11,267 nt of DNA from Oscillospiraceae bacterium (GTDB lineage: Bacteria > Bacillota > Clostridia > Saccharofermentanales > Saccharofermentanaceae), in NCBI GenBank assembly GCA_902767145.1, contig CACXGG010000034.1:1-11267 (forward strand), in the 5' to 3' direction. Positions 1 through 6,262 of the stretch are shown in pieces. The first letter of the stretch is position 1. Every line of letters starts with the position of its first letter. The translations under genes and the position numbers were made by a program. The notes under the pieces were generated by a model. The model did not search any database, was not told the origin of the DNA, and worked only from the letters and a program-made list of their open reading frames with translations.

Positions 1-1107
1 CCAGATACCGAACTCTATGATCACATAGAGCACATAGATCTTCAGGAGCTCCAGAGGGTCCTTGACGAACTCCCAGATAAATCCCTTTATAGCCGTGGCC
101 TTTCCGTTGGCTGTATAGAAGGATGCATAGAGCACGAATACAAATATTGGCACCATAAGGTTTCCGATGGAGAAGATATTCTTCAGATCCTTCTTCCTGT
201 CAGATGTCCTCATATCCTTTGTAAAAAGCCTCTGGAATGCGATAGGAAGAAGTCCTATGGTAGCCCAGGGAGAATAGGGGAACATTAAAGCACCCAGTGT
301 TCCTATGGACCTGTTGTTTTTCGCGCCGATAACAAGAAGGGTCACGATCCATCCCGGTATACACTGGTTAAATACGTTCATGGTCTGATAGAAGTTGCCA
401 TGGATATAGAGCTCATAGTTCCAGCCTTCCCAGGTGGAGCCTGTGTCGGTGATCATCTGGATGGCGGAAGGGATGATATCAAATCCTCCGAATATGAACA
501 GGAAGATGATGGCTGAAAGAGATGCCTTTTCCTTCATCATGTTCATTCCCAGCACGGTGATGAGAAGTCCGATGGCGCCCCACACGCAGAGGGCTGCCCT
601 GGCCACCACCAGGCTTCCGGCTATCTTTCCCACCAGGGCGGGAACGAGCCAGAAGGTGAAATAATATGCAAAGGCAACTGTCTCCCCGTTAAGGGCGGCC
701 CTTACCACGGGATTTGACTGGGCGGAAAGGTCATAGAAGACGGGCCAGTCATAGTTATAAAGATCGTTCATGGTGGCAGCCCTGGAAGTATGGTCCGCCG
801 TGACCCAGGTGAAATCGCCTATGCCGGCAAAGAAAGACCAGATCAGGACAAAGACCGCCGCAAAGATGATGTGGCCTATGGTGAGATCTGCTCCGTCCTT
901 AAGCACCTTATTTCCCTTAGGGTCTTTATCGCAGTCCCTGGCAGCCAGGATAAAGGCGGCCAAAAGCGCTGCGGAGAACAAAAGTCCCCAACCGATCTTA
1001 AGGAAAGCCAGGAAGAAGATGATCATGGGAAGGCCCAGATATCCCAGAGCCAGGATAAAAAATGTCCTGTAGGAAATATGGATCTTTTTCTTTTCCGTTC
1101 TGCCCAT
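1..1107 (-). CDS. Polytopic membrane protein, GT-C-like, paralogue of the next gene (3' end outside window)
   Basis: Reading leftward from 1107 gives 369 open codons with no stop, so the C-terminus lies beyond the window edge. The start is set by an AAGGAG ribosome binding site seven bases before ATG; that site overlaps the stop of the upstream gene, and only three bases separate the two genes, so they are probably co-transcribed and coupled. The protein begins MGRTEKKK and then carries many hydrophobic helices. It is clearly paralogous to the 526-residue neighbour. Shared blocks are the DFTWVTADH motif (residues 98-106), a WP pair (121-122), NVFNQCIPGW, and GALMFPYSPWATIGLLPI ending near residue 289. 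About 35 of 47 residues match in the last two blocks. A short acidic/polar motif after an early helix, followed by many helices, is the layout of GT-C glycosyltransferases. That is an inference: I do not recognise the family and the substrate is unknown. Confidence 0.85.
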   Translation of the reverse strand, partial: MGRTEKKKIHISYRTFFILALGYLGLPMIIFFLAFLKIGWGLLFSAALLAAFILAARDCDKDPKGNKVLKDGADLTIGHIIFAAVFVLIWSFFAGIGDFTWVTADHTSRAATMNDLYNYDWPVFYDLSAQSNPVVRAALNGETVAFAYYFTFWLVPALVGKIAGSLVVARAALCVWGAIGLLITVLGMNMMKEKASLSAIIFLFIFGGFDIIPSAIQMITDTGSTWEGWNYELYIHGNFYQTMNVFNQCIPGWIVTLLVIGAKNNRSIGTLGALMFPYSPWATIGLLPIAFQRLFTKDMRTSDRKKDLKNIFSIGNLMVPIFVFVLYASFYTANGKATAIKGFIWEFVKDPLELLKIYVLYVIIEFGIW

Positions 1108-1110
1108 AGC

Positions 1111-2691
1111 TTATCTCCTTGCAAGATACTTAAAGAATGCCGAGTCCTCATAATCATAGACATAGAACTGTTCGTCTATGGTCTGTACATATGAGGCCGT
1201 CTTTATATCACCGAATGAACCGATATCGTCATTTGCCCTGGGGGTTCCATCAAAGGTGGATACCACGATGAGAAGATACATCTGGAAGGCCACTGCCATC
1301 ATTGTAAGGAGCATAAGGAACGCTCCCACGGTCTTAAGGGAACTCTTAAGGTCTCCCCCGCTCTTTTCGTTCTTCTTTTCGTTCATTACACGGGCGATAG
1401 TGGATGCCAGGAGCACCGTGAGCACAAAGAACTCAGGCATGGAGCCCCTCATGGTAAAGTCGTTCTGACCCGAGATCTTATAAATGGGCATGACTGCCAG
1501 GGCGATGACCACCACCCAAAACAGGCCGTTTTTCCTGTTATCCTTAAAGACCAGGATAAACGCAGGAAGCACCTCGATAACAAATGTCATGACAAAGGCT
1601 ATGAGGAACTTTAAGGGATCGCCGTAAAAGCTCCAGGTAAATCCCGACACGGAGGTGGCATTACTGTTGGAAAGATATAAGGGAACGAATAAGAGCACAA
1701 AGACAGCAGGTGCCGCGATATTCGTGAAGGAACAGATATTGAGTACTTTCTTCTTTGTCTCCTTTGCACTGAATTCCTTTTTGAAGAGGAGATAGACCGC
1801 GATGGGAAGAAGCCCTATGGTAGCCCAGGGGGAGTAAGGGAACATCAGCGCACCGGTAAGTCCCAGGGACCTGTTGTTTCTGGCCATCATAAGAAGGATC
1901 ACTATGAGCCAGCAGGGGATGCACTGGTTAAATACGTTTATCAGGTTGTTGGCATTACTTATGTAGACGATATGTTCCGTCCAGCCCTCAAGCCACATCC
2001 AGCTCTCAGGACCTTTGGCCTGGAAATAGAGATATGGTATGAAATCAAAACCCGAGAAGAAGAGGAAGGAAAAGATGACTGCATAAGACTGCCTCTTTAT
2101 GACCATGGCCATGCCCGTAAGGATCATGATGATGCCCAGGACAGACCATATGTAAAGAAGGATATTTGCAAATGTGAAACCCAGTACCTTGCCTGCAGCG
2201 GCAGGGATCATCCAGAAGGACAGATAATACGAAAAGAACACCGGGGTATCCGGGAGCATGTTGTTGACTTCGGGGACAGACTGCTTTGAAAGGTCGTAGA
2301 TCACAGGCCATCTGTACTCGATAAGGTCATTAAGGATAGCCTTTCTGAAGGCGTGGTCCGTGGTACCCCAGACAAACTCTCCTATGTTGGAAAAGTAAGC
2401 GATAGCAAGTGAAAATATGACCACTGCGATAAGAAAGACCGGAGAGAACTTAAAGGCGGTATCTGAAGATAATGCCTTCCCTTCAGGATCCTTAAGAAAG
2501 TCCCTGACAGAAAAGAATACGGCTGCACCAAGAATGAGCACCGCGGGGACGGCGATGAGAGCTCTTATCCATCCAAGGATAAAGATCATCACAGGGATCA
2601 TGAGATAACATAATGCCGCAACATAAAATGCGGAATAAGATACCGCTATCCCTTTTTCCTTTTTTGTCGTAAGTGTGGAAACTTCTTTCAT
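1111..2691 (-). CDS. Polytopic membrane protein, GT-C-like, 526 residues
   Basis: Complete reading frame with about twelve hydrophobic segments spread over residues 16-478 and a short polar tail (about 480-526, ending FFKYLARR). Visible landmarks are EFVWGTTDH (105-113), a WP pair at 128-129, NVFNQCIP near 252-259, NNRSLG, FPYSPWATIGLLPIA (284-298), and NDFTMRGSMPEFF (410-422). The early extracytoplasmic Asp-His motif followed by a WP turn and many helices recalls GT-C enzymes that use lipid-linked sugars, but no named family was recognised. The frame could open at a TTG at 2709. I chose ATG at 2691 because GGAGG and AGGAG sites lie just upstream and the predicted transcription start (about 2708) is inside that extension. 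It is first in a leftward operon with its paralogue, and is divergent from the mannosyltransferase pair. A role in surface glycan or glycolipid assembly is an inference. Confidence 0.85.
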   Translation of the reverse strand: MKEVSTLTTKKEKGIAVSYSAFYVAALCYLMIPVMIFILGWIRALIAVPAVLILGAAVFFSVRDFLKDPEGKALSSDTAFKFSPVFLIAVVIFSLAIAYFSNIGEFVWGTTDHAFRKAILNDLIEYRWPVIYDLSKQSVPEVNNMLPDTPVFFSYYLSFWMIPAAAGKVLGFTFANILLYIWSVLGIIMILTGMAMVIKRQSYAVIFSFLFFSGFDFIPYLYFQAKGPESWMWLEGWTEHIVYISNANNLINVFNQCIPCWLIVILLMMARNNRSLGLTGALMFPYSPWATIGLLPIAVYLLFKKEFSAKETKKKVLNICSFTNIAAPAVFVLLFVPLYLSNSNATSVSGFTWSFYGDPLKFLIAFVMTFVIEVLPAFILVFKDNRKNGLFWVVVIALAVMPIYKISGQNDFTMRGSMPEFFVLTVLLASTIARVMNEKKNEKSGGDLKSSLKTVGAFLMLLTMMAVAFQMYLLIVVSTFDGTPRANDDIGSFGDIKTASYVQTIDEQFYVYDYEDSAFFKYLARR

Positions 2692-2706
2692 CTTCCCTCC
2701 GCTCCT
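2692..2706 (-). promoter_or_regulatory. Tandem Shine-Dalgarno sites that fix the start of the 526-residue gene
   Basis: On the minus strand AGGAG (2706-2702) and GGAGG (2700-2696) precede ATG at 2691, with spacings of ten and four bases. They make ATG the likely start and argue against the in-frame TTG at 2709, which has no site upstream. Confidence 0.6.
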
Positions 2707-2712
2707 CAAATT

Positions 2713-2742
2713 ATTTTATATTAATACCTTTCGGTTTGACAA
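2713..2742 (-). promoter_or_regulatory. Candidate leftward promoter of the GT-C-like pair
   Basis: On the minus strand TTGTCA (2742-2737) is followed after 16 bases by TATAAA (2720-2715), or after 18 bases by TAAAAT (2718-2713). The predicted start near 2707-2708 leaves a leader of about 17 nt that contains the Shine-Dalgarno sites. Its -35 box lies almost on top of the -35 box of the rightward promoter. Confidence 0.5.
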
Positions 2743-2765
2743 TCCGTAACGGCCAAAAATATAAT
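2736..2765 (+). promoter_or_regulatory. Consensus sigma-A promoter of the mannosyltransferase operon, probably leaderless
   Basis: TTGACA (2736-2741) and TATAAT (2760-2765) are both perfect consensus boxes, separated by 18 bases. The expected start point is about 2772, at or next to the ATG codons at 2771 and 2774, and no Shine-Dalgarno sequence lies between promoter and start. The first gene is therefore likely to be translated from a leaderless or near-leaderless message. Confidence 0.75.
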
Positions 2766-2770
2766 TAGCC

Positions 2771-3334
2771 ATGATGGAAAACGGTAAGGCGAATACTCTT
2801 TCAAAAGTGAAGCTCATAATATCCGCGGCTCTTGTCCTCACATATATCGCGGTGCTTTATCTCGCCCTAAATCCGGACGTCACCAACGAATACCGCGCAT
2901 ACTACATAGATGAGATCTCAAAAAGATGGCCGGGCCAGAGCGGCTACGACTGCGTGATCGGAGAGCCCATCGTCTTTAACGAGGACAGCGGGGATCTTAA
3001 AAAGATCGACAGGGGCAGGAGCGATGCCACGGAAGAGGGCGTCTTTATCGAGCCTGACCTCACCGTTATATATCTGGACTCGGTCCCTGAGGGGGATTAT
3101 GTCGTAACCCTCACATTCGGTCCCTCGGATATAGATGATATGATAGATATCTCCGTTACAGGCTGCAGCTTTTCAGAGCAGTTCGTTCCGGATCATCAGT
3201 CTGACAATATAGTTCAGATACCCATCTCCCTTCACAGGGATGAAGGATCTGAAGATAATCTCGTGACCATCAGGATAACATCGGGATACCACGAGGATAT
3301 CCTTCTTAAGGAGGTGGTCCTGGATGAAGCCTGA
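2771..3334 (+). CDS. Single-span membrane protein with an extracytoplasmic domain, partner of the PIG-V-like enzyme
   Basis: A 187-residue protein of unrecognised family. A short lysine-bearing N-terminus precedes one transmembrane helix (about 12-33). The remaining ~150 residues are acidic and would lie outside the membrane. The C-terminal half alternates in a beta-strand pattern (VTLTFGPSD, VQIPISLH, LVTIRITSG), suggestive of a beta-sandwich; two cysteines (61, 132) are present. It starts with tandem ATGs at 2771 and 2774, has no Shine-Dalgarno sequence, and sits directly after a TATAAT box. No better downstream start is visible before the helix. Its last 11 bases overlap the next gene, whose ribosome binding site (AAGGAGG, 3308-3314) lies inside this frame, so the two are translationally coupled. 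The likely job is an accessory or substrate-binding subunit of the downstream glycosyltransferase; that is inferred from context only. Confidence 0.85.
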   Translation: MMENGKANTLSKVKLIISAALVLTYIAVLYLALNPDVTNEYRAYYIDEISKRWPGQSGYDCVIGEPIVFNEDSGDLKKIDRGRSDATEEGVFIEPDLTVIYLDSVPEGDYVVTLTFGPSDIDDMIDISVTGCSFSEQFVPDHQSDNIVQIPISLHRDEGSEDNLVTIRITSGYHEDILLKEVVLDEA

Positions 3335-4484
3335 GTCCCTTAAGAAGACTGCCCCTGATAATAAGACCATCATGCTCCTGGTGGCAGGAGCTTTCCTGAT
3401 CTCGCGAATAGTCCTGATCCTCATAAACGGATATTTCAACGGGGAGATCTCCCTGGAGACTTTCCTTCGGGACCAGAACAGGTTCGATGCCACCTGGTAT
3501 CTTTTCACCATGCAGGAAGGTTATCTTCCCTCCCCCTTCGGACATGATACCGGGGATGCGGCCAACTGGGCCTTCTTCCCGCTCATGCCCCTGGTATGCA
3601 GGTTCCTTCATAAGATAACGGGGCTTGAATATATCCTTTTCGTGCCGGTATTTAACTCCCTGCTGTTCCTTATCTCACAGTTCGTCATCTTCAAGTACAT
3701 GATGAAGACGAGGAACGATCTTTACACTGCAGTGGCGGTGCTCCTGTTCTTTAATTTCGGACCTTATACCTTCTATTTTTCCTCCATGTATACGGAGTCC
3801 ATGTTCATCCTTTTCGTGTCCCTTTTCCTGTGGTTCATGGAAGAGAAGAGATACCTTCTTATGGGCATATGCGGACTTCTTGCAAGTGCCACGAGAAATA
3901 TCGGAATATTTCTTGTCTTTGCACCCTTTGTCATGACCATCGAGGAGTATCTCAAAAAGGATGGAAAAAAGTCTTTTGCGGACTATATAAGACACCTGTT
4001 CTCCGACGCCGATCTTGTGCTGGGAACATGCCTCGTTCCCGCGGGACTCTTCTCCTATATCTTCTATCTCTACCGCCTCACGGGAGACGGCCTTGCCTTC
4101 CTTCATATCCAGAGGGCATGGAACGAGACTGACGACTACAGTTTCATAAGAGAATTCCTGGGTTCCTTCGGAGCCATCTATGATGCCAGGTTCTACTTCG
4201 CAGCCTGGACCATCCTGGGCATGCTGGCACTGATCCATCTCGCCTGCAAAAAGAGATACAGCGAACTTGTCCTCTGCTTTATCTTCATGGCCATACCCCT
4301 GTCCGTGAGGATGATCTCCATCCCCAGATATCTCATAGGAAGCCTTATCCCCGTCCTCGCCTGGGCGGGCATGATAAAGGGCCTTAAGTTCAAGGCCCTC
4401 CGTATACCTGTCATCATCGCCATCCTGGTGCTGTCATACCTGACCTACAAGGCCTGGTATCTCGCCATGGATATAGTCACCTGA
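3324..4484 (+). CDS. PIG-V-like GT-C mannosyltransferase (Mannosyl_trans2 type)
   Basis: A 386-residue polytopic protein matching the PIG-V/Gpi18 pattern of GT-C mannosyltransferases, which transfer mannose from a polyprenyl-phosphate donor on the outer membrane face. Landmarks are RFDATWYL (53-60) followed by EGY, NWAFFPLMPL (81-90), YTES (156-159) opening a hydrophobic helix, SATRNIG (188-194), HIQRAWNETD (261-270) and IPRYLIG (333-339). Asp55 is the best candidate for the acidic catalytic residue in the first external loop. Its length is usual for bacterial members. ATG at 3324 is supported by AAGGAGG nine bases upstream and overlaps the preceding gene by 11 bases. The gene ends on a TGA that abuts the stop codon of the convergent response regulator. 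Bacteria lack GPI anchors, so the acceptor is probably a glycolipid or surface polymer; it cannot be told from sequence. Confidence 0.8.
   Translation: MKPESLKKTAPDNKTIMLLVAGAFLISRIVLILINGYFNGEISLETFLRDQNRFDATWYLFTMQEGYLPSPFGHDTGDAANWAFFPLMPLVCRFLHKITGLEYILFVPVFNSLLFLISQFVIFKYMMKTRNDLYTAVAVLLFFNFGPYTFYFSSMYTESMFILFVSLFLWFMEEKRYLLMGICGLLASATRNIGIFLVFAPFVMTIEEYLKKDGKKSFADYIRHLFSDADLVLGTCLVPAGLFSYIFYLYRLTGDGLAFLHIQRAWNETDDYSFIREFLGSFGAIYDARFYFAAWTILGMLALIHLACKKRYSELVLCFIFMAIPLSVRMISIPRYLIGSLIPVLAWAGMIKGLKFKALRIPVIIAILVLSYLTYKAWYLAMDIVT
4378..4399 (-). terminator. Possible terminator of the transporter/two-component operon, inside the opposing gene
   Basis: AGGGCCTT and AAGGCCCT form a perfect 8-bp stem with a 6-nt loop. 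Read leftward it is followed by TTTATCAT, a weak T-rich run. It lies 86 bases past the response-regulator stop, within the mannosyltransferase coding region. The short T tract makes this tentative. Confidence 0.3.
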
Positions 4485-5111
4485 TCAGGGCTTTATCTTC
4501 TGGTAGTAAAAACAGGCCAGCTGTGTCCTGTCACGGAGATCCAGCTTTGACAGGACAGAGCTCATCATATTTCTGACAGTTCCCTCACCCAGGAACATCT
4601 TATCCGCGATCTCCTTGTTAGAGAGTCCGTCTGCCACCAGCTCGATGAGCTCCTTTTCCTTCTCGGTGATGCCGAACTCCTCATAGTCGAATCTCTCCGT
4701 CCTGTTCATAAGGTCCGGGAGCTTTTCAACTATCTTTCCTCCGAAGACTATCTGGCCTCCCGCCACAGCTCTTACACTGGAGGGAAGAGTTGCGCATTCC
4801 TGCTTCAGGATATAACCCGAGGCACCTATGCCCAGTGCCCTGTTTATATATTCATCGTCGAGGAAGGTGGTGAGAAATAAGATCTTTATATCCTTGTTTT
4901 CCTTGAGGATCATCTCCGCCGCATCGATGCCGTTGAGATCATCCATCCTTATGTCCATGACCACCACGTCGGGCTTTTCGGAAAGGGCCGTCTTAACAGC
5001 CTCTTTTCCCCCTGATGCCACCAGGCATTCCTCCATATCATCCTCGGCTTCCAGGATAACCTTCAGCGCTCCTGATACCAGGGGATCGTCATCGACTATG
5101 AGAACTCTCAT
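4485..5111 (-). CDS. NarL/FixJ-family response regulator
   Basis: A 208-residue cytoplasmic DNA-binding regulator. The receiver domain (about 1-120) has the acidic pair Asp7-Asp8, phospho-acceptor Asp53 in VVVMDIRM, Thr81/Thr82 and Lys103. A LuxR-type helix-turn-helix occupies about 147-208 (ITEKEKELIELVADGLSNKE, then FLGEGTVRNMMSSVLSKL). It is last in the leftward cluster, and its ATG overlaps the kinase stop as ATGA, the classic coupled cognate pair. The expected role is activation of the adjacent ABC transporter operon after phosphorylation by the kinase. By family and context it corresponds to LnrK (YfiK) of Bacillus subtilis, but target promoters are not proven. The stop codon touches that of the convergent gene with no intergenic base. 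Confidence 0.92.
   Translation of the reverse strand: MRVLIVDDDPLVSGALKVILEAEDDMEECLVASGGKEAVKTALSEKPDVVVMDIRMDDLNGIDAAEMILKENKDIKILFLTTFLDDEYINRALGIGASGYILKQECATLPSSVRAVAGGQIVFGGKIVEKLPDLMNRTERFDYEEFGITEKEKELIELVADGLSNKEIADKMFLGEGTVRNMMSSVLSKLDLRDRTQLACFYYQKIKP
4521..4560 (-). repeat. Long inverted repeat inside the response-regulator 3' end
   Basis: CTGTGTCCTGTCA (4521-4533) and TGACAGGACAGAG (4548-4560) pair over 13 positions with one mismatch and a 14-nt loop. The repeat lies in the HTH coding region. Read leftward, a TTTTT run follows nine bases after the stem (4512-4508), still inside the gene. It could be chance or an RNA structure at the message end. Confidence 0.4.
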
Positions 5112-6247
5112 CTTTTCTCCTCCTTAGGTATGGTAACGAGGACTGTAAAGCCGTCCGCGTTACTCGTTACATTTGCCCTTCCTCCCAGGGACTGTGCCCT
5201 GGATCCTATGTTCTTTATACCGATGCCCTCATCTCCGGATGAGACATCAGAAGTATCGTATTCTTTTTCTTCATTCTTACCGTTATCGAAGACCTTTATC
5301 CTCCAGAAGGTAACGTTCTCCACCACCTCGATAAGGACCTTATCGCCCTTTGAGTACTTGGAGATATTCGTCACCGCCTCCTTTATGATACCCAGGATAA
5401 CGTTCTTTGTCTTGTTGTCCGCAGGGGAATCGATGGATGTCCGGACCTCCACCTCGAACTTTTCCTTGAGGGGCCTGGCGATATCATTTATGCCGATGGA
5501 AAGATCGATGGAATCGTCATGGAGCTCGTGGACGCTCTTTCTTATACCCGTCATGGCCAGATCCAGAGTTTTAGCAACGGAATCCAGCTGCTCCCCCACC
5601 TTTTCGTCCTTATTGATTATCTTTATGGCCTGGAGCTGCACGATGACCCTGGTGATCATATGTCCGGTGTTGTCGTGGATCTCCCGGGCTATCCTGTTTC
5701 TCTCCTTGAGGGTGGCAGTGTAGATCTCATTATCGGCATTCTTCATGATCTCCTCCCCCAGCCTTCTGGCGTTAAGGGATTCGAGTCTCGCATCATCATA
5801 TTTTTGTCTTATCTTCTCCTCCGTCATATAGTCGCGTACACTTTTGACGGCCAGATATAGTGCCACCAGGGAAAAGAAGATGATAAGAAGTGTCATATAC
5901 ATTTCAGCTGCCTTCATCACACCACAGAGGACAAGCGATACCGCCAGTACTCCCCTGATGATATAGGACGCAGGGGAAGGGATCTTCCTGTCACAGGAAC
6001 CCAGGGCATATACAGCCGGGGGGATGAGGATGAAAGCCTCCTGGATATATAACGTTGCCGGGATCAGAGCAGCAGCTATGATCATGGCGGCATATTCCTC
6101 TTTCCGGAGTTCTGTGAAGAAAAGGATTATGAGGGATGAGAGTACAAATACCACATCCGCCCCTCCGATACTGCCCATGGAATCCATGAGCATCAGAAGG
6201 ACGGTGCCGGTAATTATTATCGCTTTATCCGCAAGTCTCCAACTCAT
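5108..6247 (-). CDS. Membrane sensor histidine kinase, HisKA_3 (NarX/DesK-LiaS type)
   Basis: A 379-residue kinase. About five or six hydrophobic segments fill residues 7-136 with almost no external loop, so the signal is probably sensed within the membrane. A coiled linker (about 140-180) leads to the dimerisation box ERNRIAREIHDNTGH, with phospho-acceptor His191. The ATPase domain shows the N box (IIKEAVTNISKYSK, Asn294), DNG at 321-323 and GIGIKNI (341-347). It overlaps the downstream response regulator by four bases. It lies 12 bases after the second permease, with only a weak ribosome binding site (AGGATG overlapping the permease stop). The sensor layout and neighbours match LnrJ-type kinases that report on membrane-active compounds through an ABC-2 transporter. 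The actual ligand is unknown. Confidence 0.92.
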   Translation of the reverse strand: MSWRLADKAIIITGTVLLMLMDSMGSIGGADVVFVLSSLIILFFTELRKEEYAAMIIAAALIPATLYIQEAFILIPPAVYALGSCDRKIPSPASYIIRGVLAVSLVLCGVMKAAEMYMTLLIIFFSLVALYLAVKSVRDYMTEEKIRQKYDDARLESLNARRLGEEIMKNADNEIYTATLKERNRIAREIHDNTGHMITRVIVQLQAIKIINKDEKVGEQLDSVAKTLDLAMTGIRKSVHELHDDSIDLSIGINDIARPLKEKFEVEVRTSIDSPADNKTKNVILGIIKEAVTNISKYSKGDKVLIEVVENVTFWRIKVFDNGKNEEKEYDTSDVSSGDEGIGIKNIGSRAQSLGGRANVTSNADGFTVLVTIPKEEKR

Positions 6248-6253
6248 AATGAC

Positions 6254-6262
6254 ATTATATCA
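6254..6262 (-). promoter_or_regulatory. Candidate internal extended -10 promoter for the two-component genes
   Basis: On the minus strand the permease stop codon TGA (6262-6260) is directly followed by TATAAT (6259-6254), forming a perfect extended -10 (TGnTATAAT). No good -35 box is present. The predicted start point is the A of the kinase ATG at 6247, so any transcript would be leaderless. It could allow kinase and regulator expression without the transporter. Confidence 0.35.

Noticed and set aside
2692..2709. TTG start giving a 532-residue version of the GT-C-like protein
   Set aside because: The predicted transcript starts at about 2708, and two Shine-Dalgarno sites point to the ATG at 2691.
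3675..4238. 187-codon minus-strand frame opposite the mannosyltransferase
   Set aside because: The plus strand carries PIG-V motifs throughout; the antisense protein is polar and shows no domain.
4639..4651. AGCTC-GAT-GAGCT hairpin as a terminator for the rightward glycan operon
   Set aside because: A five-base stem followed by a broken CCTTTTCC run inside a coding gene is too weak to claim.
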